From Paraescarpia echinospica (Eukaryota; Annelida; Polychaeta; Sabellida; Siboglinidae), in the NCBI GenBank assembly GCA_020002185.1, contig CM034532.1:30735966-30799965 (forward strand): a DNA stretch of 64,000 bases, written 5' to 3'. Each line of letters starts with the position of its first letter. The first letter of the stretch is position 1. The notes under the pieces are model-generated. The model was not told the DNA's origin. It was given only the letters and a program-made list of their open reading frames with translations, and did not search any database. Of the stretch, positions 28,066 to 39,310 are shown in pieces. A program made the position numbers and the translations under genes.

Positions 28066-28743
28066 TCATTCCAGTCCGCTCCGGCGCTGCACGTACGTGT
28101 TCACGGCCGACTCCAGCTGCACACGGTTCATGTAATCGCGCCAGTTCGTTCCTAACAAGCAGTCCGACACAAACTGCACCAAATACAACTCTCCCGCACG
28201 ACCCGTTTGCGGCTGCTGACCACCGGAAGTTGACACCGTAGTTTCGTGTAGAATTTGCACGAGTCGCGTGAAACAGCGGAGAAGCGATCGACGCAGGAAC
28301 GTTTCCATGACGCTGTTGAAATATCGCGTTACGATACAGCCCGTGTTGTCGAAACGTTGCATGTATACACGGTTTGGCCGTCCCGCACGATAGCCGGGCA
28401 TGTTTACATATGGGCAGCCTTCATTCGGCTCACATACCCCGCAATGATCCCGCGCCCTCTCCAGAATCATTTCGCCGAGGGTCTCGGCGACGAGGTCCAT
28501 TGCCAGCCGTTCATAACGGCAGACCAACTGGGCCCTGCTCGGCACGACGATTTGACGTTGGGACGCTACCTCCTCCGATATGCTCCAGCACGGAGCGCAC
28601 GTCGGTCCCATCGTCCCCAGCGGCGTGTACACGCTTTCGTTATACGTCGGTGGAGCAGGACGCATTCGGGTCGCAGTCGATCCGCCCAGCGCCTCTTCGA
28701 TGATCGCGTCCAATACGTGGGCGTCACGCACTCCGCTTCCACC
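28066..28743 (-). CDS. ORF D, copy 2
   Basis: It is the same as 22432-23109 apart from two residue changes (RARDHCGVC; SAVNTYVQ). It begins at the same TGTAG|G site. Confidence 0.5.
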   Translation of the reverse strand, partial: GGSGVRDAHVLDAIIEEALGGSTATRMRPAPPTYNESVYTPLGTMGPTCAPCWSISEEVASQRQIVVPSRAQLVCRYERLAMDLVAETLGEMILERARDHCGVCEPNEGCPYVNMPGYRAGRPNRVYMQRFDNTGCIVTRYFNSVMETFLRRSLLRCFTRLVQILHETTVSTSGGQQPQTGRAGELYLVQFVSDCLLGTNWRDYMNRVQLESAVNTYVQRRSGLE

Positions 28744-28761
28744 CTACAGCACAAAGCAGTT

Positions 28762-28842
28762 CTACTCTTTACGAATCACCGTCAGGAACGCGTGTAGGAA
28801 GTCGCACATACACTCACGCCTGATATGTTGCATCAGCGCCTC
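28762..28842 (-). CDS. Mini-ORF C, copy 2
   Basis: Identical in sequence and context to 23128-23208. Confidence 0.35.
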   Translation of the reverse strand, partial: EALMQHIRRECMCDFLHAFLTVIRKE

Positions 28843-28865
28843 CTACAAACACATTATTATTATGA

Positions 28866-29018
28866 TTAGTCCGCCTCCTTCTTGATCTCTTCCTCCTTCT
28901 TTATCGACCCCTTCACTTCGCGTTCCAACAACGTTCTTACGAACGTGGCAACCTCGTCGTACTGAGCACGGATCCTTTCGTTGTTTGCAAGCATATTTTC
29001 CAGTACGCGGCGCACTTC
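28866..29018 (-). CDS. Mini-ORF B, copy 2
   Basis: Identical in sequence and context to 23232-23384. Confidence 0.4.
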   Translation of the reverse strand, partial: EVRRVLENMLANNERIRAQYDEVATFVRTLLEREVKGSIKKEEEIKKEAD

Positions 29019-29044
29019 CTACAGCATATAAGCACAACTGTAAG

Positions 29045-29224
29045 TTACGGAATACTACAAAATAAGTTTGCTTCGTAAGTTAACCAAAACGCCCTTATGT
29101 ATTCTTCGGCCGTCTCGGCTAATAGTCGAAAGGCCTCCTCGGTTATTTCACGACTACGACGCTCTCTCTTTCGTTGTTGCACGTTCGCGTGTGTCAACAA
29201 ATCTACCAGTATCGGCCATCCTTC
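29045..29224 (-). CDS. Mini-ORF A, copy 2
   Basis: Identical in sequence and context to 23411-23590. Confidence 0.4.
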   Translation of the reverse strand, partial: EGWPILVDLLTHANVQQRKRERRSREITEEAFRLLAETAEEYIRAFWLTYEANLFCSIP

Positions 29225-29251
29225 CTACAAACAACACAACACAACAACACA

Positions 29252-29999
29252 TTATTCGTCATCGTCGTCGAATCTCTTCAGTGTGCGCACGGTATACGAG
29301 GGCTCCCCGTTCCAAGTCGTCTTACGCACACTGATCTCCACTTTCGTGCCGGTTAACTCAAGCACAGTATCGCGGAGTTCCTCCTCGTTCAACTCCACCA
29401 AGTACTCGGCCGTGTACTCGACGAGATTAGACATTTGGCTGTCAAACAACGTAAGCCAAAGCTCGTCTTCCTCCTCCTCGCCGTCCTTCACCATCACACG
29501 CAACGCGAAGTAATATTTCGGCACCGTCACTCCACGGTGCGTTCGGCATATCAGTTCCCCACCTTTGTTTTTCTGCAATTTCCGGCGACAACGGGAACAT
29601 CCCAAATAGGCGCCAACCTCTTTGTACGACACAGCGTCGATCATAACGGGCAACGAAAGTTTATACACACCGTTGACAGCACACTTCAGGTGCCTCAGAC
29701 TCATCAATGTGGCGCGCGTCGACGCCGACGATTCGTTCCACTGAGGCGCTCCGCGTCAGGGGTGGGTGTCCCTCAGTCGTCTCGACGGTGCCCAAGGACG
29801 CCTCTTCAGCTCTTCGCTTTCGCCCGACAGTAGCAGTCAACGGTGGCGCAATGAGCACCACGGGCCGCTTAACAGGTGTCGCCCCCGTTGACACGGTTGC
29901 AACCACCGGCGAAGGTTGCTGCTGCTGTTAACCGCTGGCCGCCTTCAGTGACTGCTTGCGCGGTGCGTTCGTCTTTTTTGGTGGATTTTCATCTGCCAT
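29252..29999 (-). pseudogene. RPA-like protein, copy 2
   Basis: It has the same in-frame stop (29928-29930) and frame change as copy 1, so the damage predates the duplication. The 150-codon zinc/OB part (ATG at 29704) is open. Confidence 0.55.
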
Positions 30000-30114
30000 G
30001 TTTTCGCGGAAGAACGTCTGCTGCTTGCTGCTGCTGCTGCTGTAGAAAGAATACACGTTAGAACTTCGACGACATACAACATAGCATTTTCTCAACCGTT
30101 TTATACTTTTCCAA

Positions 30115-30964
30115 ATAACGCGCATGCGCACTTAACAGTCTACAGTTATCTTACAAATCTCGCGCATGCGTACTTAACGCAAACGACGTCGATACCGAGG
30201 AATTTGTTTTAGGAAAAAAGTTAGCGGTCAAGTCAGTACATCCATCGTCAAATGTGCCTTTTACACCGAATTTCTCTAATATTATTACACCACTCGATTC
30301 CAGAGCCCAAACTCATCGTGTACAACCGTTACTTTCATGCTTTTAACTGATCGTTTATTGTTTTTTGAAATGTCATTGTCTACAACATAACGCGCATGCG
30401 CACTTCACACTAATACCGTTATCTTACTCAATTATCAGCATGCATACTTCATACATCCCAGGCATTTTGTTTTCGGAAAAAAGTTTCCGGTCACGTCAGT
30501 ACATTCACCGTTAAATTTCTCTTTACATCGAATTACTCTAATATCACTGCACCTCACGTTTCCTGACTCCACACCGAACCTATACAACGTTTATTTTCAT
30601 GCTTTTAACGTTTCGTTTATTGTTTTTAAAAATCCATTGTTCTCCGTTCACATTCCAATCGCGATAAGTCACGCGCAACAGATGTCACATTTACGTGCAT
30701 GTGCACTTAACGCATTCTGCCTAGTCTACCGAGGAATTTGTTTTAGGAAAAAAAGTTAGCGTTCACGTCAGTACATCCATCGTCAAATGTGACTTTTACA
30801 ACAAATTTCTCTAATATCACTGCACCTCATGTTTCCTGACCCCACAGCGATCGTATACAACGTTTAATTTCATGCTTTTAACGTTTCGATTATTGTTTGT
30901 AAAAATCCTTTGTTCTCCGTTCACATTCCGATCACGATAAGCCGTAGTGTCATGCGCCACCGCT
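30115..30964. promoter_or_regulatory. Promoter-like triple repeat, copy 2
   Basis: It matches 24481-25330. The first head here reads aacgcgcatgcgcac, a second full GCGCATGCGC palindrome that is altered (aacgagcatgcg) in copy 1. Confidence 0.45.
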
Positions 30965-31046
30965 GTTTGACGGTGAACGCGTTGCATACACACGTATGCA
31001 CTCACGCGCAATCGACGCTACATTTCTTCGTTCCCTACTTCCAACC

Positions 31047-31906
31047 ATGGACACACCAACAACAACGTTGCCACATACACAACGGCAAGTCTGCTTTTAC
31101 GCAGCATGCATGCATGGTTCTCATTTTAGTTTACTATTTAAACAGTTGTTGTAAGTACGCGTGCATGCATGCATGTGTACGTGCATGTCTCATTTTATTT
31201 TACCATTTATATAGTTGTAAGTACGCATGCATGCATGCATGCATGTGTACGTGCATGCATGCATGTCTCATTTTATTTTTTACTATTTAACCAGTTGTTG
31301 TAAGTACGCATGCATGCATGTCTCATTTTATTTTACCGTTTAAATAGTTGTAAGTACGCATGCATGCATGTCTCATTTTATTTCACCATTTAAACAATTG
31401 TAAGTACGCATGCATGCATGCATGCATGCCTCATTTTATTTTACCGTTTAAACAATTGTAAGTACACATGCATGTCTTATTTTATTTTACCGTTTAAACA
31501 ATTGTAAGTACGCATGCATAGTTCTCATTTTATTTTATCATTTAAACAGTTGTAAGTCTGCATGCATAGTTCTCATTTTATTTTACCGTATTGTAAGTAC
31601 GCATGCATGATCCAACTGCCTACAACCACCACATCATCATCTCAACCGACATGCACGGTCGCTCCTTCCAATCACGCAATCACGCCTCCTACGAATCATC
31701 CCATCACGCCGACACCTAGCAGTCACCACGACTCTGATGATGACGACACGCCCGACCTCGCAAGAGTGTTCCTGGTAAAACAGCCCAATGGACTGTGGAA
31801 AACACAAATTCCACCCACTGAATTTTACCAACGAGATGGTTTCAACTCCCCCGATACCAGGAGACCCGTTGGTCGCGGACGAATGCTCCTATACTTCACG
31901 CAATAA
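31047..31906 (+). CDS. GLW-motif gene, copy 2
   Basis: It has the same exon candidates, GC donor and missing acceptor as copy 1. The intron array is 4 bp longer (one more catg). Confidence 0.45.
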
Positions 31907-32127
31907 ATATTTCAGTCACTACTCACGTTTTCACGCGTCTGTATCCACTACATAAACACCCTACTACGAACAGTATCACCAACTGAACGTTAGTGTATTT
32001 ATGCATTTGGTTTTCATTGTAATCCCACGACTAGATGTATTTAAACGCACAACGCATTAGTTTCGTTTTAATCTTTCCACCAGAACGTTCACCGTTAGCC
32101 AGCTATGCTGTCATGCAGGGGTCATAG

Positions 32128-32215
32128 CCCACTGCAGCAGCAACAGCTCTTATCGCTGCTGTCAACATAGGGTACAGTGGGCCATTCACATAGGGCTGAC
32201 GGGGGAAATCTGCAC
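32128..32215. ncRNA. Subterminal hairpin region, copy 2
   Basis: Same as 26484-26577. Confidence 0.35.
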
Positions 32216-32517
32216 ACAGTGGTTTTATCGTGGTTATATATTCGCGCGATAAACGCATTATTGCTTACGTCAGCACGCTCTAGGTACGACGTTGATCACT
32301 AGGGGACGAACTAAAAGGGTCTCTGCACACACCGCTAGGTGGTATCTCGGGGTAATCAATCACGTTTTTTATAAGTAGGTGTCCAATTAGTATCAAATTA
32401 CAAGGGTCATCAATCACGTTTTTTATAAGTAGGTTCCCGAAACTAATTAGTGTCAAAAAAAGCCTTTGATCTTTTTTATAAGTAGGTTCCCGAAAACGTT
32501 TAGTGGTCATTAAATTC
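32216..32517. repeat. Internal TIR copy 2
   Basis: As internal copy 1, but it reads tatcaaattacaaggg, like both outer TIRs, where copy 1 reads tataaaatgacaaggg. Confidence 0.9.
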
Positions 32518-33560
32518 CTTCGCACGTCGCTTCGTGACGTCGTAAATGGTACGTGTCCCGCCAGAGGGAGTTGCCACATTTTCCGCACTTGTACGTTTTG
32601 GTGTACGCGCGCGGATCGCTTATGTACGAGAAGTGCGACTCGTACAGGTTGACGTTCAGGGTCGTGGGGTGCGCTTCGCGCGATCGACGACGGTTCGGCG
32701 ACGACATTCGTCAGTCGATAGACGACGACGTTGATGGCAAAAACCGTCTCCACGCGATCAAGTTCGTTCAGGCGCACACCGTTCGAGGCCGACGTGCGCG
32801 TGCCGCGACAATACTGCGCGTGCAGTCGTTTAGCGACTTTCGTTAAACGGATCATATCGATTTGACGGATACTTTCGCCTCGTCGGTGACCTTGCAGGTG
32901 GAGACCGATGCACCGGAAGAGGCATAGATAGTCGTCGTAGGGCGTGCCTCGATGATCTTTCGTCAACGACACGATGGCCCTGTTGAGGCGCACGTAGGCG
33001 GGAAGCGTCACGCCAACGCAGCCGATAGGATGATTGATGATGGCGTTCACGAAGTAGGTGGCGTTCGTTACGAGCTCGACGATCCACCCCGAGTCGGGAC
33101 GCTGCGCGATGGCGTACTGCAGTACGTCGGTCGTGCGCACGGCGTCGAGGAATCGTTCGAACGAACGGCTATCGGTAACTAGGGCGGGTGTTTCGAGGAG
33201 GCGACCGCAACAGTTACAGGAAGAATGAAAATATCGGTACCGATCCGACACCTTGTGGCGTAATACGAAACCGTAGCTTACGTTAATTTTAAACGCATTC
33301 TTTTGTTCGCGAAACATTTCCCTCAGACGCGGTTCGAGCACCCGCGTACTCGTACAGGCGGTCATACGATAGTTGTAACGCGACTGCACGGCACCGCGCG
33401 CTACCGACGTCTCTATGCTACGCCGGTGTTCGTCCACGACACGCTGTAGATCGTCGGGTGACGGCGCCCTAGCGGCTGCCGCCTCCACCGATGGTTCATT
33501 ACTACTACCAGGAGGTGGCGACGTCTGACGGCCACACCGCAGCTTCAGGTGTCGTAGCAT
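32518..33560 (-). pseudogene. polB: N-terminal PolB fragment, copy 3
   Basis: As copy 2: an N-terminal third only, same frame change, with a 426-codon chimeric ORF ending at 32280 inside the internal TIR. Confidence 0.9.
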
Positions 33561-33703
33561 AGCGGCACGCGTAGTGTACGTCGTACATTTTGAACGTTTT
33601 ATTCAGTAGCTTACAACATTCAAACACAGCGTTGAAGCCTTTGTTTCAATAGCAAGCAAATATTAGCAAAACAAGCAGTGTTCTTTATTCTATTGTTCGT
33701 TCT

Positions 33704-34381
33704 TCATTCCAGTCCGCTCCGGCGCTGCACGTACGTGTTCACGGCCGACTCCAGCTGCACACGGTTCATGTAATCGCGCCAGTTCGTTCCTAACAAGCAG
33801 TCCGACACAAACTGCACCAAATACAACTCTCCCGCACGACCCGTTTGCGGCTGCTGACCACCGGAAGTTGACACCGTAGTTTCGTGTAGAATTTGCACGA
33901 GTCGCGTGAAACAGCGGAGAAGCGATCGACGCAGGAACGTTTCCATGACGCTGTTGAAATATCGCGTTACGATACAGCCCGTGTTGTCGAAACGTTGCAT
34001 GTATACACGGTTTGGCCGTCCCGCACGATAGCCGGGCATGTTTACATATGGGCAGCCTTCATTCGGCTCACATACCCCGCAATGATCCCGCGCCCTCTCC
34101 AGAATCATTTCGCCGAGGGTCTCGGCGACGAGGTCCATTGCCAGCCGTTCATAACGGCAGACCAACTGGGCCCTGCTCGGCACGACGATTTGACGTTGGG
34201 ACGCTACCTCCTCCGATATGCTCCAGCACGGAGCGCACGTCGGTCCCATCGTCCCCAGCGGCGTGTACACGCTTTCGTTATACGTCGGTGGAGCAGGACG
34301 CATTCGGGTCGCAGTCGATCCGCCCAGCGCCTCTTCGATGATCGCGTCCAATACGTGGGCGTCACGCACTCCGCTTCCACC
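33704..34381 (-). CDS. ORF D, copy 3
   Basis: Identical in residues to copy 2 (Asp and Asn variants), starting at the same TGTAG|G site. Confidence 0.5.
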   Translation of the reverse strand, partial: GGSGVRDAHVLDAIIEEALGGSTATRMRPAPPTYNESVYTPLGTMGPTCAPCWSISEEVASQRQIVVPSRAQLVCRYERLAMDLVAETLGEMILERARDHCGVCEPNEGCPYVNMPGYRAGRPNRVYMQRFDNTGCIVTRYFNSVMETFLRRSLLRCFTRLVQILHETTVSTSGGQQPQTGRAGELYLVQFVSDCLLGTNWRDYMNRVQLESAVNTYVQRRSGLE

Positions 34382-34399
34382 CTACAGCACAAAGCAGTT

Positions 34400-34480
34400 C
34401 TACTCTTTACGAATCACCGTCAGGAACGCGTGTAGGAAGTCGCACATACACTCACGCCTGATATGTTGCATCAGCGCCTC
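34400..34480 (-). CDS. Mini-ORF C, copy 3
   Basis: Identical to copies 1 and 2. Confidence 0.35.
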   Translation of the reverse strand, partial: EALMQHIRRECMCDFLHAFLTVIRKE

Positions 34481-34503
34481 CTACAAACACATTATTATTA
34501 TGA

Positions 34504-34656
34504 TTAGTCCGCCTCCTTCTTGATCTCTTCCTCCTTCTTTATCGACCCCTTCACTTCGCGTTCCAACAACGTTCTTACGAACGTGGCAACCTCGTCGTAC
34601 TGAGCACGGATCCTTTCGTTGTTTGCAAGCATATTTTCCAGTACGCGGCGCACTTC
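34504..34656 (-). CDS. Mini-ORF B, copy 3
   Basis: Identical to copies 1 and 2. Confidence 0.4.
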   Translation of the reverse strand, partial: EVRRVLENMLANNERIRAQYDEVATFVRTLLEREVKGSIKKEEEIKKEAD

Positions 34657-34682
34657 CTACAGCATATAAGCACAACTGTAAG

Positions 34683-34862
34683 TTACGGAATACTACAAAA
34701 TAAGTTTGCTTCGTAAGTTAACCAAAACGCCCTTATGTATTCTTCGGCCGTCTCGGCTAATAGTCGAAAGGCCTCCTCGGTTATTTCACGACTACGACGC
34801 TCTCTCTTTCGTTGTTGCACGTTCGCGTGTGTCAACAAATCTACCAGTATCGGCCATCCTTC
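34683..34862 (-). CDS. Mini-ORF A, copy 3
   Basis: Identical to copies 1 and 2. Confidence 0.4.
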   Translation of the reverse strand, partial: EGWPILVDLLTHANVQQRKRERRSREITEEAFRLLAETAEEYIRAFWLTYEANLFCSIP

Positions 34863-34889
34863 CTACAAACAACACAACACAACAACACA

Positions 34890-35637
34890 TTATTCGTCAT
34901 CGTCGTCGAATCTCTTCAGTGTGCGCACGGTATACGAGGGCTCCCCGTTCCAAGTCGTCTTACGCACACTGATCTCCACTTTCGTGCCGGTTAACTCAAG
35001 CACAGTATCGCGGAGTTCCTCCTCGTTCAACTCCACCAAGTACTCGGCCGTGTACTCGACGAGATTAGACATTTGGCTGTCAAACAACGTAAGCCAAAGC
35101 TCGTCTTCCTCCTCCTCGCCGTCCTTCACCATCACACGCAACGCGAAGTAATATTTCGGCACCGTCACTCCACGGTGCGTTCGGCATATCAGTTCCCCAC
35201 CTTTGTTTTTCTGCAATTTCCGGCGACAACGGGAACATCCCAAATAGGCGCCAACCTCTTTGTACGACACAGCGTCGATCATAACGGGCAACGAAAGTTT
35301 ATACACACCGTTGACAGCACACTTCAGGTGCCTCAGACTCATCAATGTGGCGCGCGTCGACGCCGACGATTCGTTCCACTGAGGCGCTCCGCGTCAGGGG
35401 TGGGTGTCCCTCAGTCGTCTCGACGGTGCCCAAGGACGCCTCTTCAGCTCTTCGCTTTCGCCCGACAGTAGCAGTCAACGGTGGCGCAATGAGCACCACG
35501 GGCCGCTTAACAGGTGTCGCCCCCGTTGACACGGTTGCAACCACCGGCGAAGGTTGCTGCTGCTGTTAACCGCTGGCCGCCTTCAGTGACTGCTTGCGCG
35601 GTGCGTTCGTCTTTTTTGGTGGATTTTCATCTGCCAT
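34890..35637 (-). pseudogene. RPA-like protein, copy 3
   Basis: It shares the stop and frame change with the other copies. The 150-codon zinc/OB part (ATG at 35342) is open. Confidence 0.55.
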
Positions 35638-35752
35638 GTTTTCGCGGAAGAACGTCTGCTGCTTGCTGCTGCTGCTGCTGTAGAAAGAATACACGTTAGA
35701 ACTTCGACGACATACAACATAGCATTTTCTCAACCGTTTTATGCTTTTCCAA

Positions 35753-36602
35753 ATAACGCGCATGCGCACTTAACAGTCTACAGTTATCTTACAAATCTCG
35801 CGCATGCGTACTTAACGCAAACGACGTCGATACCGAGGAATTTGTTTTAGGAAAAAAGTTAGCGGTCAAGTCAGTACATCCATCGTCAAATGTGCCTTTT
35901 ACACCGAATTTCTCTAATATTATTACACCACTCGATTCCAGAGCCCAAACTCATCGTGTACAACCGTTACTTTCATGCTTTTAACTGATCGTTTATTGTT
36001 TTTTGAAATGTCATTGTCTACAACATAACGCGCATGCGCACTTCACACTAATACCGTTATCTTACTCAATTATCAGCATGCATACTTCATACATCCCAGG
36101 CATTTTGTTTTCGGAAAAAAGTTTCCGGTCACGTCAGTACATTCACCGTTAAATTTCTCTTTACATCGAATTACTCTAATATCACTGCACCTCACGTTTC
36201 CTGACTCCACACCGAACCTATACAACGTTTATTTTCATGCTTTTAACGTTTCGTTTATTGTTTTTTAAAATCCATTGTTCTCCGTTCACATTCCAATCGC
36301 GATAAGTCACGTGCAACAGATGTCACATTTACGTGCATGTGCACTTAACGCATTCTGCCTAGTCTACCGAGGAATTTGTTTTAGGAAAAAAAGTTAGCGT
36401 TCACGTCAGTACATCCATCGTCAAATGTGACTTTTACAACAAATTTCTCTAATATCACTGCACCTCATGTTTCCTGACCCCACAGCGATCGTATACAACG
36501 TTTAATTTCATGCTTTTAACGTTTCGATTATTGTTTGTAAAAATCCTTTGTTCTCCGTTCACATTCCGATCACGATAAGCCGTAGTGTCATGCGCCACCG
36601 CT
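35753..36602. promoter_or_regulatory. Promoter-like triple repeat, copy 3
   Basis: As copy 2, with the GCGCATGCGC palindrome in the first and second heads. It has minor private changes (gtcacgtgcaac near 36306). Confidence 0.45.
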
Positions 36603-36684
36603 GTTTGACGGTGAACGCGTTGCATACACACGTATGCACTCACGCGCAATCGACGCTACATTTCTTCGTTCCCTACTTCCAACC

Positions 36685-37540
36685 ATGGACACACCAACAA
36701 CAACGTTGCCACATACACAACGGCAAGTCTGCTTTTACGCAGCATGCATGCATGGTTCTCATTTTAGTTTACTATTTAAACAGTTGTTGTAAGTACGCGT
36801 GCATGCATGCATGTGTACGTGCATGTCTCATTTTATTTTACCATTTATATAGTTGTAAGTACGCATGCATGCATGCATGCATGTGTACGTGCATGCATGC
36901 ATGTCTCATTTTATTTTTTACTATTTAACCAGTTGTTGTAAGTACGCATGCATGCATGTCTCATTTTATTTTACCGTTTAAATAGTTGTAAGTACGCATG
37001 CATGCATGTCTCATTTTATTTCACCATTTAAACAATTGTAAGTACGCATGCATGCATGCATGCCTCATTTTATTTTACCGTTTAAACAATTGTAAGTACA
37101 CATGCATGTCTTATTTTATTTTACCGTTTAAACAATTGTAAGTACGCATGCATAGTTCTCATTTTATTTTATCATTTAAACAGTTGTAAGTCTGCATGCA
37201 TAGTTCTCATTTTATTTTACCGTATTGTAAGTACGCATGCATGATCCAACTGCCTACAACCACCACATCATCATCTCAACCGACATGCACGGTCGCTCCT
37301 TCCAATCACGCAATCACGCCTCCTACGAATCATCCCATCACGCCGACACCTAGCAGTCACCACGACTCTGATGATGACGACACGCCCGACCTCGCAAGAG
37401 TGTTCCTGGTAAAACAGCCCAATGGACTGTGGAAAACACAAATTCCACCCACTGAATTTTACCAACGAGATGGTTTCAACTCCCCCGATACCAGGAGACC
37501 CGTTGGTCGCGGACGAATGCTCCTATACTTCACGCAATAA
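36685..37540 (+). CDS. GLW-motif gene, copy 3
   Basis: As copies 1 and 2. Its array length equals copy 1. It lies about 310 bp inside the right TIR. Confidence 0.45.
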
Positions 37541-37761
37541 ATATTTCAGTCACTACTCACGTTTTCACGCGTCTGTATCCACTACATAAACACCCTACTA
37601 CGAACAGTATCACCAACTGAACGTTAGTGTATTTATGCATTTGGTTTTCATTGTAATCCCACGACTAGATGTATTTAAACGCACAACGCATTAGTTTCGT
37701 TTTAATCTTTCCACCAGAACGTTCACCGTTAGCCAGCTATGCTGTCATGCAGGGGTCATAG

Positions 37762-37849
37762 TCCACTGCAGCAGCAACAGCTCTTATCGCTGCTGTCAAC
37801 ATAGGGTACAGTGGGCCATTCACATAGGGCTGACGGGGGAAATCTGCAC
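37762..37849. ncRNA. Subterminal hairpin region, copy 3
   Basis: As copy 1, with one change in the outer stem (gtccactg for gcccactg) that weakens the outermost pair. Confidence 0.35.
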
Positions 37850-38206
37850 ACAGTGGTTTTATCGTGGTTATATTCTATTATATTCGCGCGATAAACGCAT
37901 TATTGCTTACGTCAGCACGCTCTAGGTACGACGTTGATCGCTAGGGGACGAACTAAAAGGGTCTCTGCACACACCGCTAGGTGGTATCTCGGGGTAATCA
38001 ATCACGTTTTTTATAAGTAGGTGTCCAATTAGTATCAAATTACAAGGGTCATCAATCACGTTTTTTATAAGTAGGTTCCCGAAACTAATTAGTGTCAAAA
38101 AAAGCCTTTGATCTTTTTTATAAGTAGGTTCCCGAAAACGTTTAGTGGTCATTAAATTCTTTTTTATAAGTAGGCGTTTGAGGTCGTACAGCCCCTCTAT
38201 ACTACT
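37850..38206. repeat. Right terminal inverted repeat
   Basis: It is the reverse complement of 10247-10594, ending CTATACTACT at 38206. It includes the inward promoter-like block (cttacgtcagcacg on plus) and the acttataaaaaa sub-repeats. Confidence 0.93.
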
Positions 38207-38212
38207 CCTGCT
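38207..38212. repeat. Right target-site duplication CCTGCT
   Basis: Directly follows the element end; identical to 10241-10246. Confidence 0.9.
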
Positions 38213-38590
38213 CTCTCACTCTCCTTCTTCCTCTCTTTCCCACTGAGCCACATCTCTCCTCTCCTTCTACGTCCCCGCTCTCTCCCTCTCCTTCTTCCCC
38301 TCTCTCCCATTGAGCCACATCTCTCATCTCCTTCTACGTCCCCGCTCTATCCCTCTCCTTCTTCCTCTCTCTCCCACTGAGCCACATCTCTCATCCCCTT
38401 CTACGTCCCCGCTCTCTCCCTTTCATTCTTCCTCTCTCTCCCACTGAGCCACATCTCTCCTCTCCTACGTCCCCGCTCTCTCCCTCTCCTTCTTCCTCTC
38501 TCTCCCACTGAGCCACATCTCTCCTTCTACGTTCCCGCTCTCTCCCTCTCCTTCTTCCCCTCTGTCCTTCTCTCCATCCCTCCCCTCTCT
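38207..38590. repeat. Pyrimidine-rich minisatellite (64-68-bp unit)
   Basis: About five units contain cactgagccacatctctc, cttctacgtccccgc and ctctctccctctccttcttc. The same unit precedes the element at 10190-10246, so this was the insertion site. Confidence 0.85.
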
Positions 38591-39000
38591 CTATATTTCT
38601 CTCCGTACGCGTTCATATGCAAGAGCATCTCCTAACTACCGAGTAATGTCTACAGGTCCTGTGACTCTCTTGGACATGTCGGCTCCGGTGACGTGAACAT
38701 AAACAAGTGAACTGATAACGGTTAATCACACGTTGAGGTCACGGTGACATCCGGTGTCCAGGAAGAAAGCACAGACGGCATTGAATACTAGTAGTGCTGT
38801 ATATTTCGCAGATGACAAACGCTTTAGTGATGGGTCCTGCTTCGTCGCCACCTTTCGCCAGCCTATTTGTCTATCAATTTATCTGTATATTTGTTTTCTG
38901 TTTGTCTTTCTGTTTTTCGGTCTTTCTGTATTTTCTCTTTTTCTCTTTCTCTCTTTCTCCTTTCTCCCTCTGTCTCCCTTACTCTCTTTCTTTTCATGCA
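38591..39000. other. Non-coding stretch, pyrimidine-rich at its right end
   Basis: There is no supported gene. The open frames here are extended by the CT- and CA-rich runs. Confidence 0.6.
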
Positions 39001-39008
39001 ATGATGTA

Positions 39009-39026
39009 TATACACACACACACACA

Positions 39027-39110
<84 letters not shown>

Positions 39111-39120
39111 TGTGTGTGTA

Positions 39121-39152
<32 letters not shown>
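39009..39152. repeat. (CA)n microsatellite followed by (TGCG)n
   Basis: About 50 ca units run to 39107, then gtgtgtgtgtatg and seven tgcg units. Spurious ORFs of poly-His/Thr or Cys/Val arise on both strands. Confidence 0.95.
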
Positions 39153-39310
39153 TACATCACGTGGCTAGTTGAGTCAGTTATCATACACAGGTAAAACGAC
39201 AGTACAATTTACAATTCTTAACTTATAAAACTCTAGAATTAAAATGTTAAATTCACAACTAGTTTTATCGAGTTCGCAGTCCGAAACAATAGGAACCAGT
39301 AAATCATTCC
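39110..39310. repeat. Dispersed repeat, copy 1
   Basis: Following the tgcg run, gtcagttatcatacaca and acaattcttaacttataaaa, then gagttcgcagtcc and acaataggaa, recur in the same order at 41725-41905. It is a short interspersed repeat of unknown class. Confidence 0.7.

Larger units (their letters stand above)
26880..32517. repeat. Tandem unit, copy 2 (5,638 bp)
   Basis: It is nearly identical to copy 1, with scattered single-base changes and one extra catg in the intron array. It shares several changes with copy 3 against copy 1, so copies 2 and 3 are the closest pair. Confidence 0.95.
32518..38159. repeat. Tandem unit, copy 3 (5,642 bp)
   Basis: This is the last unit. It continues without a break into the final 47 bp of the element, so it is the copy attached to the original right end. 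It carries a private insertion in the TIR (tatattctattatattcgcg at 37869, against tatatattcgcg in the other two). Confidence 0.95.
10247..38206. mobile_element. Polinton/Maverick (adintovirus-like) element, 27.96 kb
   Basis: It is bounded by inverted ends beginning AGTAGTATAGAGG and a 6-bp target duplication. It encodes the Polinton core set: protein-primed PolB, retroviral-type integrase with chromodomain, packaging ATPase, adenain-like protease, major and minor capsid proteins. Gene density and CpG-rich codon use (many cgacg runs) contrast sharply with the AT-rich flanks. Copy number of the right 5.6 kb is three. The polymerase is broken by frameshifts and stops, so this copy looks non-autonomous. 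Confidence 0.97.

Noticed and set aside
38794..39194. His/Thr- and Cys/Val-repeat ORFs
   Set aside because: Translation of a (CA)n run.
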